A DNA stretch of 64,000 nt from Lutraria lutraria (taxonomy: Eukaryota > Mollusca > Bivalvia > Venerida > Mactridae): positions 6,942,840 through 7,006,839 of the forward strand of contig OZ026844.1 of the NCBI GenBank assembly GCA_964023205.1. Direction: 5' to 3'. Below, piece after piece: positions 23,790 to 36,383 of this stretch. A model generated the notes under the pieces. That model did no database searches. It saw only the letters and a program-made list of their open reading frames with translations, and was not told where the DNA came from. Every line of letters starts with the position of its first letter. Position 1 is the first letter of the stretch. The translations under genes were made by a program, and so were the position numbers.

Positions 23790-24047
23790 GTTTACAAGTT
23801 TTTCTCATCATTTGGTCTAGAATTTTCACTATGAAAAAGTACACAAGATCCGCCCCTTACATACCAAGCATTTCCGTCATAGATATTGGCCATTTTGATT
23901 GTTTTTTTCAACAAATATGAGTTACGGCTTTTTGTTTACAAGTTTTCTCGTCATTTGGTCTAGAATTTTCACTATGAGAAAGTACACAAGATCCGCCCCT
24001 TACATACCAAGCATTTCCGCCATAGATATTGACCATTTTGATTGTTT

Positions 24048-24848
24048 ATCAAGCAAACCAATACACAATTGTAAATAAATACAGAGTCAGCTATATCAAC
24101 TTGATTTCTAAGTTGTTAATGTCTTCATTTCGACCTATTACAAGTCACAATTTGTATCAAGAAGAAAGCATATTTTTTCCGTGAAATATGCCAAAAATCC
24201 CGCGACATGAATTCATTTGTTCTTAGATATTTATATACAGCAATCATACAATCTAATCAGTTCAGATAAATTATTGGGACTGATATATATCAGATTTACG
24301 TTTATTTCATCATTTAACTTGTCCATATAAAAAGTAAACAGACCCGCGGCTTGAACACAGGTATTTTACATATTGATAATGAACCAAGACACGATATTCA
24401 ATACACACAGAAACTGAGATATCAATTTGTTGTGTAGGAGGTTAATTTCATCAATTCGATCAGTTAGAAATTTAAATTGAAACCATGATTTATCCGTAAA
24501 ATACGCATACAATTCCACGGCATAAATTATTCTGTTCTAAGTTATTTATGATTTGGCGTGTTCTTTTATCCGAAACATGCAAACAAAGAGATACAAATGT
24601 CGTTCGATACATAAGTCTATTGGTGAACAACGTTTATTTCAAAACTTAGAATGAATTTAAATGCAGCATTCTTCGCATAGAATTTGCGTAGCGCGCATGT
24701 TATTTACAAAATATTCTTATCATAATTATACGCTCATTATATTTTTCACATTCATGGTTTCAACACACTTCTGAACGTTTGTGTAGGCGAATCTTTTCAA
24801 ATGACTTATTATGCAAGCTGTATATTAATTGAACACCATAAAATTGTT
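24048..24848. repeat. L3 module (subtype b)
   Basis: 801 bp. Subtype b has AAAATCCCGCGACATG and ATATACAGCAATCATAC. It is the left copy of the 2,479-bp duplication; its partner is L4. Confidence 0.93.
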
Positions 24849-26526
24849 GTTTACAAGTTTTTCTCATCAATTGGTCTAGAATTTTCACTATGAAAAAGTA
24901 CACAAGATCCGCCCCTTACATACCAAGCATTTCCGTCATAGATATTTACCATTTTGATTGTTTCTCAACAAATATGAGTTACGGCTTTTTGTTTACAAGT
25001 TTTTCTCGTCATTTGGTCTAGAATTTTCACAATGAAAAAATACCCAAGATCCGCCCCTTGCAATGCAAGCATTTCCGTCATAAATATTGACCATTTTGGT
25101 TGTTTTTCAACAAACATGAGTTACGGCTTTTTGTTTACAAGTTTTTCTCGTCATTTGGTCTAGAATTTTCACTATGAAAAAGTACACAAGATCCGCCCCT
25201 TGCAATCCAAGCATTTCCGTCATAAATATTGACCATTTTGATTGTTTCTCAACAAATATGAGTTACGGCTTTTTGTTTACAAGTTTTTCTCGTTATTTGG
25301 TCTAGAATTTTCACAATGAAAAAGTACCCAAGATCCGCCCCTTGCAATGCAAGCATTTCCGTCATAAATATCGACCATTTTGGTTGTTTCTCAACAAATA
25401 TGAGTTACGGCTTTTTGTTTACAAGTTTTTCTCGTCATTTGGTCTAGAATTTTCACTATGAAAAAGTACACAAGATCCGCCCCTTACATACCAAGCATTT
25501 CCGTCATAGATAATGACCATTTTGATTGTTTCTCAACAAATATGAGTTACGGCTTTTTGTTTACAAGTTTTTCTCGTCATTTGGTCTAGAATGTTCACTA
25601 TGAAAAAGTACCCAAGATCCGCCCCTTACATACCAAGCATTTCCGTCATAGATAATGACCATTTTGATTGTTTCTCAACAAATATGAGTTACGGCTTTTT
25701 GTTTACAAGTTTTTCTCGTCATTTGGTCTAGAATGTTCACTATGAAAAAGTACCCAAGATCCGCCCCTTACATACCAAGCATTTCCGTCATAGATATTGA
25801 CCATTTTGATTGTTTCTCAACAAATATGAGTTACGTCCTTTTGTTTGCAAGTTTTTCTCGTCATCTGGTCTAGAATTTTCACTATGAAAAAGTACACAAG
25901 ATCCGCCCCTTGCAATCCAAGCATTTCCGTCATAAATATTGACCATTTTGATTGTTTCTCAACAAATATGAGTTACGGCATTTTGTTTACAAGTTTTTCT
26001 CGTCATTTGGTCTAGAATTTTCACAATGAAAAAGTACACAAGATCCGCCCCTTACATACCAAGCATTTCCGTCATAGATATTGACCACTTTGATTGTTTC
26101 TCAACAAATATGAGTTACGGCTTTTTGTTTACAAGTTTTTCTCGTCATCTGGTCTAGAATTTTCACTATGAAAAAGTACACAAGATCCGCCCCTTATATA
26201 CCAAGCATTTCCGTCATAGATATTGACCATTTTGATTGTTTCTCAACAAATATGAGTTACGGCTTTTTCTTTACAAGTTTTTCTCGTCATTTGGTCTAGA
26301 ATTTTCACTATGAAAAAGTACACAAGATCCGCCCCTTACATACCAAGCATTTCCGTCATAGATATTGGCCATTTTGATTGTTTTTTTCAACAAATATGAG
26401 TTACGGCTTTTTGTTTACAAGTTTTCTCGTCATTTGGTCTAGAATTTTCACTATGAGAAAGTACACAAGATCCGCCCCTTACATACCAAGCATTTCCGCC
26501 ATAGATATTGACCATTTTGATTGTTT
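24849..26526. repeat. Block of 12 heads
   Basis: 1,678 bp = 11 x 142 + 116. Two consecutive heads carry the diagnostic AGAATGTTCACTATG (near 25,590 and 25,731), one more than in the duplicated block that follows L4. Confidence 0.93.
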
Positions 26527-27327
26527 ATCAAGCAAACCAATACACAATTGTAAATAAATACAGAGTCAGCTATATCAACTTGATTTCTAAGTTGTTAATG
26601 TCTTCATTTCGACCTATTACAAGTCACAATTTGTATCAAGAAGAAAGCATATTTTTTCCGTGAAATATGCCAAAAATCCCGCGACATGAATTCATTTGTT
26701 CTTAGATATTTATATACAGCAATCATACAATCTAATCAGTTCAGATAAATTATTGGGACTGATATATATCAGATTTACGTTTATTTCATCATTTAACTTG
26801 TCCATATAAAAAGTAAACAGACCCGCGGCTTGAACACAGGTATTTTACATATTGATAATGAACCAAGACACGATATTCAATACACACAGAAACTGAGATA
26901 TCAATTTGTTGTGTAGGAGGTTAATTTCATCAATTCGATCAGTTAGAAATTTAAATTGAAACCATGATTTATCCGTAAAATACGCATACAATTCCACGGC
27001 ATAAATTATTCTGTTCTAAGTTATTTATGATTTGGCGTGTTCTTTTATCCGAAACATGCAAACAAAGAGATACAAATGTCGTTCGATACATAAGTCTATT
27101 GGTGAACAACGTTTATTTCAAAACTTAGAATGAATTTAAATGCAGCATTCTTCGCATAGAATTTGCGTAGCGCGCATGTTATTTACAAAATATTCTTATC
27201 ATAATTATACGCTCATTATATTTTTCACATTCATGGTTTCAACACACTTCTGAACGTTTGTGTAGGCGAATCTTTTCAAATGACTTATTATGCAAGCTGT
27301 ATATTAATTGAACACCATAAAATTGTT
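26527..27327. repeat. L4 module (subtype b), duplicate of L3
   Basis: 801 bp, exactly 2,479 bp downstream of L3 and identical to it in the stretches I compared line by line. Confidence 0.93.
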
Positions 27328-29572
27328 GTTTACAAGTTTTTCTCATCAATTGGTCTAGAATTTTCACTATGAAAAAGTACACAAGATCCGCCCCTTACAT
27401 ACCAAGCATTTCCGTCATAGATATTTACCATTTTGATTGTTTCTCAACAAATATGAGTTACGGCTTTTTGTTTACAAGTTTTTCTCGTCATTTGGTCTAG
27501 AATTTTCACAATGAAAAAATACCCAAGATCCGCCCCTTGCAATGCAAGCATTTCCGTCATAAATATTGACCATTTTGGTTGTTTTTCAACAAACATGAGT
27601 TACGGCTTTTTGTTTACAAGTTTTTCTCGTCATTTGGTCTAGAATTTTCACTATGAAAAAGTACACAAGATCCGCCCCTTGCAATCCAAGCATTTCCGTC
27701 ATAAATATTGACCATTTTGATTGTTTCTCAACAAATATGAGTTACGGCTTTTTGTTTACAAGTTTTTCTCGTTATTTGGTCTAGAATTTTCACAATGAAA
27801 AAGTACCCAAGATCCGCCCCTTGCAATGCAAGCATTTCCGTCATAAATATCGACCATTTTGGTTGTTTCTCAACAAATATGAGTTACGGCTTTTTGTTTA
27901 CAAGTTTTTCTCGTCATTTGGTCTAGAATTTTCACTATGAAAAAGTACACAAGATCCGCCCCTTACATACCAAGCATTTCCGTCATAGATAATGACCATT
28001 TTGATTGTTTCTCAACAACTATGAGTTACGGCTTTTTGTTTACAAGTTTTTCTCGTCATTTGGTCTAGAATGTTCACTATGAAAAAGTACCCAAGATCCG
28101 CCCCTTACATACCAAGCATTTCCGTCATAGATATTGACCATTTTGATTGTTTCTCAACAAATATGAGTTACGTCCTTTTGTTTGCAAGTTTTTCTCGTCA
28201 TCTGGTCTAGAATTTTCACTATGAAAAAGTACACAAGATCCGCCCCTTGCAATCCAAGCATTTCCGTCATAAATATTGACCATTTTGATTGTTTCTCAAC
28301 AAATATGAGTTACGGCATTTTGTTTACAAGTTTTTCTCGTCATTTGGTCTAGAATTTTCACAATGAAAAAGTACACAAGATCCGCCCCTTACATACCAAG
28401 CATTTCCGTCATAGATATTGACCACTTTGATTGTTTCTCAACAAATATGAGTTACGGCTTTTGGTTTACAAGTTTTTCTCGTCATCTGGTCTAGAATTTT
28501 CACTATGAAAAAGTACACAAGATCCGCCCCTTATATACCAAGCATTTCCGTCATAGATATTGACCATTTTGATTGTTTCTCAACAAATATGAGTTACGGC
28601 TTTTTCTTTACAAGTTTTTCTCGTCATTTGGTCTAGAATTTTCACTATGAAAAAGTACACAAGATCCGCCCCTTACATACCAAGCATTTCCGTCATTGAT
28701 AATGACCATTTTGATTGTTTCTCAACAAATATGAGTTACGGCTTTTTGTTTACAAGTTTTTCTCGTCATTTGGTCTAGAATGTTCACTATGAAAAAGTAC
28801 CCAAGATCCGCCCCTTACATACCAAGCATTTCCGTCATAGATATTGACCACTTTGGTTGTTTCTCAACAAATATGAGTTACGTCCTTTTGTTTGCAAGTT
28901 TTTCTCGTCATCTGGTCTAGAGTTTTCACTATGAAAAAGTACACAAGATCCGCCCCTTGCAATCCAAGCATTTCCGTCATAAATATTGACCATTTTGATT
29001 GTTTCTCAACAAATATGAGTTACGGCCTTTTGTTTACAAGTTTTTCTCGTCATTTGGTCTAGAATTTTCACTATGAAAAAGTACACAAGATCCGCCCCTT
29101 ACATACCAAGCATTTCCGTCATAGATATTTACCATTTTGATTGTTTCTCAACAAATATGAGTTACGGCTTTTTGTTCACAAGTTTTTCTCGTCATTTGGT
29201 CTAGAATTGTCACTATGAAAAAGTACACAAGATCCGCCCCTTACATACCAAGCATTTCCGTCATAGATATTGACCATTTTGATTGTTTCTCAACAAATAT
29301 GAGTTACGGCTTTTTGTTTACAAGTTGTTCTCGTCATTTGGTATAGAATTTTCACTATGAAAAAGTACACAAGACCCACCCCTTGCAATGCAAGCATTTC
29401 CGTCATAAATATTGACCATTTTGATTGCTTCTCAACAGATATGAGTTACGGCTTTTTGTTTACAAGTTTTTCTGGTCATTTGGTCTAGAATTTTCACTAT
29501 GAAAAATTACACAAGATCCGTCCCTTACATACCAAGCATTTCCGTCATAGATATTGACCATTTTGATTTTTT
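27328..29572. repeat. Block of 16 heads
   Basis: 2,245 bp = 15 x 142 + 115. Its first part repeats the 24,849 block minus one head (offset changes from 2,479 to 2,337 bp near 28,020-28,140). The later heads are independent. Confidence 0.93.
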
Positions 29573-30372
29573 ATGAAGCAAACCAATACACAAAAGTAAA
29601 TAAATACAGAGTCAGCTATATTAACTTGATTTCTAAGTTGTTAATGTCTTCATTTCGACCTATTACAAGTCACAATTTGTATCTTAGAAGAAAGCATATT
29701 TTTTCCGTGAAATATGCCAAAATTCACGCATCATGAATTCATTTGTTCTTAGATATTTATGTACAACAATCATACAACCTAATCAGTTCAGATAAATTAT
29801 TGGGAATGATATATATCATATGTTCGTTTATTTCATCATATAAGATGTCCATATAAAAAGGAAACAGACCCGCGGCTTGAACACATGTATTTTACATACC
29901 AATACACGATGTTTAATACACACAGAGACTGAGATATTAATTTGTTGTGTAGGAGGTTAATGTCTTCAATTCGATCTGTTAGAAATCAAATTTTGTATTT
30001 AAATTGTAACCATGATTTATCCGTAAAATACGCGAACAATTCCACGGCATAAATTTATTCTGTTCTAAGTTATTTATGATTTGGCGTGTTCTTTTATCCG
30101 AAACATGCAAACATAGAGATACAAATGCCGTTCGATACATAAGTCTATTGGTGAACAACGTTTATTTCAAAACTTAGAATGAATTTAAATGCAGCATTCT
30201 TCGCATAGAATTTGCGTAGCGCGCATGTTATTTACAAAATATTCTTATCATATACGCTCATTATATTTTTCACATTCATGGTTTCAACACACTTCTGAAC
30301 GTTTGTGTAGGCGAATCTTTTCAAATGACTTATTATGCAAGCTGTATATTAATTGAACACCATAAAATTGTT
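29573..30372. repeat. L5 module (subtype a)
   Basis: 800 bp. Entered by TTTTATGAAGC instead of GTTTATCAAGC. The palindrome ATGATATATATCAT is perfect at 29,806-29,819. Confidence 0.93.
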
Positions 30373-32474
30373 GTTTACAAGTTTTCTCATCAATTGGTCT
30401 AGAATTTTCACTATGAAAAAGTACACAAGATCCGCCCCTTATATACCAAGCATTTCCGTCATAGATATTTACCATTTTGATTGTTTCTCAACAAATATGA
30501 GTTACGGCTTTTTGTTTACAAGTTTTTCTCGTCATTTGGTCTAGAATTTTCACAATGAAAAAGTACCCAAGATCCGCCCCTTGCAATGCAAGCATTTCCG
30601 TCATAAATATTGACCATTTTGGTTGTTTTTCAACAAACATGAGTTACGGCTTTTTGTTTACAAGTTTTTCTCGTCATTTGGTCTAGAATTTTCACTATGA
30701 AAAAGTACACAAGATCCGCCCCTTACATACCAAGCATTTCCGTCATAGATATTGACCATTTTGATTGTTTCTCAACAAATATGAGTTACGTCGTTTTGTT
30801 TGCAAGTTTTTCTCGTTATTTGGTCTAGAATTTTCACAATGAAAAAGTACCCAAGATCCGCCCCTTGCAATGCAAGGATTTCCGTCATAAATATCGACCA
30901 TTTTGGTTGTTTCTCAACAAATATGAGTTACGGCTTTTTGTTTACATGTTTTTCTCGTCATTTGGTCTGGAATTTTCACTATGAAAAAGGACACAAGATC
31001 CGCCCCTTACATACCAAGCATTTCCGTCATATATATTGACCATTTTGATTGTTTCTCAACAAATATGAGTTACGTCTTTTTGTTTACAAGTTTTTCTCGT
31101 CATTTGGTTTAGAATTTTCACTATGAAAACGTACACAAGATCCGCACCTTACATACCAAGCATTTCCGTCATAGATATTGACCACTTTGATTGTTTCTTA
31201 ACAAATATGAGTTACGGCTTTTTGTTTACAAGTTTTTCTCGTCATCTGGTCTAGAATTTTCACTATGAAAAAGTACACAAGATCCGCCCCTTACATACCA
31301 AGCATTTCCGTCATAGATAATGACCATTTTGATTGTTTCTCAACAAATATGAGTTACGGCTTTTTGTTTACAAGTTTTTCTCGTCATTTGGTCTAGAATG
31401 TTCACTATGAAAAAGTACCCAAGATCCGCCCCTTACATACCAAGCATTTCCGTCATAGATATTGACCACTTTGGTTGTTTCTCAACAAATATGAGTTACG
31501 TCCCTTTGTTTGCAAGTTTTTCTCGTCATCTGGTCTAGAATTTTCACTATGAAAAAGTACACAAGATCCGCCCCTTGCAATCCAAGCATTTCCGTCATAA
31601 ATATTGACCATTTTGATTGTTTCTCAACAAATATGAGTTACGGCTTTTTGTTTACAAGTTTTTCTCGTCATTTGGTCTAGAATTTTCACTATGAAAAAGT
31701 ACACAAGATCCGCCCCTTACATACCAAGCATTTCCGTCATAGATATTGACCACTTTGATTGTTTCTCAACAAATATGAGTTACGTCTTTTTGTTTACAAG
31801 TTTTTCTCGTCTTCTGGTCTAGAATTTTCACTATGAAAAAGTACACAAGATCCGCCCCTTGCAATCCAAGCATTTCCGTCATAAATATTGACCATTTTGA
31901 TTGTTTCTCAACAAATATGAGTTACGGCTTTTTGTTTACAAGTTTTTCTCGTCATTTGGTCTAGAATTTTCACTATGAAAAAGTACACAAGATCCGCCCC
32001 TTACATACCAAGCATTTCCGTCATAGATATTTACCATTTTGATTGTTTCTCAACAAATATGAGTTACGGCTTTTTGTTCACAAGTTTTTCTCGTCATTTG
32101 GTCTAGAATTTTCACTATGAAAAAGTTCACAAGATCCGCCCCTTACATACCAAGCATTTCCGTTATAGATATTGACCATTTTGATTGTTTCTCAACAAAT
32201 ATGAGTTACGGCTTTTTGTTTACAAGTTGTTCTCGTCATTTGGTATAGAATTTTCACTATGAAAAAGTACACAAGACCCACCCCTTGCAATGCAAGCATT
32301 TCCGTCATAAATATTGACCATTTTGATTGCTTCTCAACAGATATGAGTTACGGCTTTTTGTTTACAAGTTTTTCTGGTCATTTGGTCTAGAATTTTCACT
32401 ATGAAAAATTACACAAGATCCGTCCCTTACATACCAAGCATTTCCGTCATAGATATTGACCATTTTGATTTTTT
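30373..32474. repeat. Block of 15 heads
   Basis: 2,102 bp = 14 x 142 + 114. Includes several GCAATCC-, GCAATGC- and ACATACC-type heads in irregular order. The last three heads recur before L7. Confidence 0.93.
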
Positions 32475-33274
32475 ATGAAGCAAACCAATACACAAAAGTA
32501 AATAAATACAGAGTCAGCTATATTAACTTGATTTCTAAGTTGTTAATGTCTTCATTTCGACCTATTACAAGTCACAATTTGTATCTTAGAAGAAAGCATA
32601 TTTTTTCCGTGAAATATGCCAAAATTCACGCATCATGAATTCATTTGTTCTTAGATATTTATGTACAACAATCATACAACCTAATCAGTTCAGATAAATT
32701 ATTGGGAATGATATATATCATATGTTCGTTTATTTCATCATATAAGATGTCCATATAAAAAGGAAACAGACCCGCGGCTTGAACACATGTATTTTACATA
32801 CCAATACACGATGTTTAATACACACAGAGACTGAGATATTAATTTGTTGTGTAGGAGGTTAATGTCTTCAATTCGATCTGTTAGAAATCAAATTTTGTAT
32901 TTAAATTGTAACCATGATTTATCCGTAAAATACGCGAACAATTCCACGGCATAAATTTATTCTGTTCTAAGTTATTTATGATTTGGCGTGTTCTTTTATC
33001 CGAAACATGCAAACATAGAGATACAAATGCCGTTCGATACATAAGTCTATTGGTGAACAACGTTTATTTCAAAACTGAATATGAATTTAGATGCAGCATT
33101 CTTTGCATAGAAATTGCGTAGCGCGCATGTTATTTACAAAACATTCTTATCATATACGCTCATTATATTTTTCACATTCATGGTTTCAACACACTTCTGA
33201 ACTTTTGTGTTGACGAAATTTTTCAAATGACTTATCATGCAAGGTGTATATCAATTGAACATCATAAAATTGTT
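32475..33274. repeat. L6 module (subtype a)
   Basis: 800 bp. Its left two-thirds match L5 (offset 2,902 bp), but from about 33,075 it switches to a different variant (AAAACTGAATATGAATTTAG), so it looks recombinant. Confidence 0.92.
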
Positions 33275-34099
33275 GTTTACACGTTTTTCTCATCAATTGG
33301 TCTAGAATTTTCACTATGAAAAAGTACACAAGATCCGCCCTTTACATACCAAGCATTTCCGTCATAGATATTTACCATTTTGATTGTTTCTCAACAAATA
33401 TGAGTTACGGCTTTTTGTTTACAAGTTTTTCTCGTCATTTGGTCTAGAATTTTCACAATGAAAAAGTACCCAAGATCCGCCCCTTGCAATGCAAGCATTT
33501 CCGTCATAAATATTGACCATTTTGGTTGTTTTTCAACAAACATGAGTTACGGCTTTTTGTTTACAAGTTTTTCTCGTCATTTGGTCTAGAATTTTCACTA
33601 TGAAAAAGTACACAAGATCCGCCCCTTACATACCAAGCATTTCCGTCATAGATATTTACCATTTTGATTGTTTCTCAACAAATATGAGTTACGGCTTTTT
33701 GTTCACAAGTTTTTCTCGTCATTTGGTCTAGAATTGTCACTATGAAAAAGTACACAAGATCCGCCCCTTACATACCAAGCATTTCCGTCATAGATATTGA
33801 CCATTTTGATTGTTTCTCAACAAATATGAGTTACGGCTTTTTGTTTACAAGTTGTTCTCGTCATTTGGTATAGAATTTTCACTATGAAAAAGTACACAAG
33901 ACCCACCCCTTGCAATGCAAGCATTTCCGTCATAAATATTGACCATTTTGATTGCTTCTCAACAGATATCAGTTACGGCTTTTTGTTTACAAGTTTTTCT
34001 GGTCATTTGGTCTAGAATTTTCACTATGAAAAATTACACAAGATCCGTCCCTTACATACCAAGCATTTCCGTCATAGATATTGACCATTTTGATTTTTT
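33275..34099. repeat. Block of 6 heads
   Basis: 825 bp = 5 x 142 + 115. Its last heads duplicate those at the end of the block before L6 (offset 1,625 bp). Confidence 0.92.
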
Positions 34100-34899
34100 A
34101 TGAAGCAAACCAATACACAAAAGTAAATAAATACAGAGTCAGCTATATTAACTTGATTTCTAAGTTGTTAATGTCTTCATTTCGACCTATTACAAGTCAC
34201 AATTTGTATCTTAGAAGAAAGCATATTTTTTCCGTGAAATATGCCAAAATTCACGCATCATGAATTCATTTGTTCTTAGATATTTATGTACAACAATCAT
34301 ACAACCTAATCAGTTCAGATAAATTATTGGGAATGATATATATCATATGTTCGTTTATTTCATCATATAAGATGTCCATATAAAAAGGAAACAGACCCGC
34401 GGCTTGAACTCATGTATTTTACATACCAATACACGATGTTTAATACACACAGAGACTGAGATATTAATTTGTTGTGTAGGAGGTTAATGTCTTCAATTCG
34501 ATCTGTTAGAAATCAAATTTTGTATTTAAATTGTAACCATGATTTATCCGTAAAATACGCGAACAATTCCACGGCATAAATTTATTCTGTTCTAAGTTAT
34601 TTATGATTTGGCGTGTTCTTTTATCCGAAACATGCAAACATAGAGATACAAATGCCGTTCGATACATAAGTCTATTGGTGAACAACGTTTATTTCAAAAC
34701 TGAATATGAATTTAGATGCAGCATTCTTTGCATAGAAATTGCGTAGCGCGCATGTTATTTACAAAACATTCTTATCATATACGCTCATTATATTTTTCAC
34801 ATTCATGGTTTCAACACACTTCTGAACTTTTGTGTTGACGAAATTTTTCAAATGACTTATCATGCAAGGTGTATATCAATTGAACATCATAAAATTGTT
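34100..34899. repeat. L7 module (subtype a), duplicate of L6
   Basis: 800 bp, exactly 1,625 bp from L6, sharing its recombinant right third. One visible difference is CTTGAACTCATG here against CTTGAACACATG. Confidence 0.93.
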
Positions 34900-35582
34900 G
34901 TTTACACGTTTTTCTCATCAATTGGTCTAGAATTTTCACTATGAAAAAGTACACAAGATCCGCCCTTTACATACCAAGCATTTCCGTCATAGATATTGAC
35001 CATTTTGATTGTTTCTCAACAAATATGAGTTACGGCTTTTTGTTTACAAGTTTTTCTCGTCATTTGGTCTAGAATTTTCACAATGAAAAAGTACCCAAGA
35101 TCCGCCCCTTGCAATGCAAGCATTTCAGTCATAAATATTGACCATTTTGGTTGTTTTTCAACAAACATGAGTTACGGCTTTTTGTTTACAAGTTTTTCTC
35201 GTCATTTGGTCTAGAATTTTCACTATGAAAAAGTACACAAGATCCGCCCCTTGCAATCCAAGCATTTCCGTCATAAATATTGACCATTTTGATTGTTTCT
35301 CAACAAATATGAGTTACGGCTTTTTGTTTACAAGTTTTTCTCGTTATTTGGTCTAGAATTTTCACAATGAAAAAGTACCCAAGATCCGCCCCTTGCAATG
35401 CAAGGATTTCCGTCATAAATATCGACCATTTTGGTTGTTTCTCAACAAATATGAGTTACGGCTTTTTGTTTACAAGTTTTTCTCGTCATTTGGTCTGGAA
35501 TTTTCACTATGAAAAAGGACACAAGATCCGCCCCTTACATACCAAGCATTTCCGCCATAGATATTGACCATTTTGATTGTTT
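34900..35582. repeat. Block of 5 heads
   Basis: 683 bp. The third head onward is shared with 39,649 onward and marks the left limit of the 4,449-bp duplication. Confidence 0.92.
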
Positions 35583-36383
35583 ATCAAGCAAACCAATACA
35601 CAATAGTAAATAAATACAGAGTCAGCTATATCAACTTGATTTCTAAGTTGTTAATGTCTTCATTTCGACCTATTACAAGTCACAATTTGTATCAAGAAGA
35701 AAGCATATTTTTTCCGTGAAATATGCCAAAAATCCCGCGACATGAATTCATTTGTTCTTAGATATTTATATACAGCAATCATACAATCTAATCAGTTCAG
35801 ATAAATTATTGGGACTGATATATATCAGATTTACGTTTATTTCATCATTTAAGTTGTCCATATAAAAAGTAAACAGACCCGCGGCTTGAACACAGGTATT
35901 TTACATATTGATAATGAACCAATACACGATATTCAATACACACAGAAACTGAGATATCAATTTGTTGTGTAGGAGGTTAATTTCATCAATTCGATCAGTT
36001 AGAAATTTAAATTGAAACCATGATTTATCCGTAAAATACGCATACAATTCCACGGCATAAATTATTCTGTTCTAAGTTATTTATGATTTGGCGTGTTCTT
36101 TTATCCGAAACATGCAAACAAAGAGATACAAATGTCGTTCGATACATAAGTCTATTGGTGAACAACGTTTTTTTCAAAACTTAGAATGAATTTAAATGCA
36201 GCATTCTTCGCATAGAATTTGCGTAGCGCGCATGTTATTTACAAAATATTCTTATCATAATTATACGCTCATTATATTTTTCACATTCATGGTTTCAACA
36301 CACTTCTGAACGTTTGTGTAGGCGAATCTTTTCAAATGACTTATTATGCAAGCTGTATATTAATTAAACACCATAAAATTGTT
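35583..36383. repeat. L8 module (subtype b)
   Basis: 801 bp. Palindrome CTGATATATATCAG at 35,815-35,828. Half-unit words AACCAATACAC occur at 35,591 and 35,917, a 326-bp offset. Copies: L11 (+4,449) and L15 (+12,337). Confidence 0.93.
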
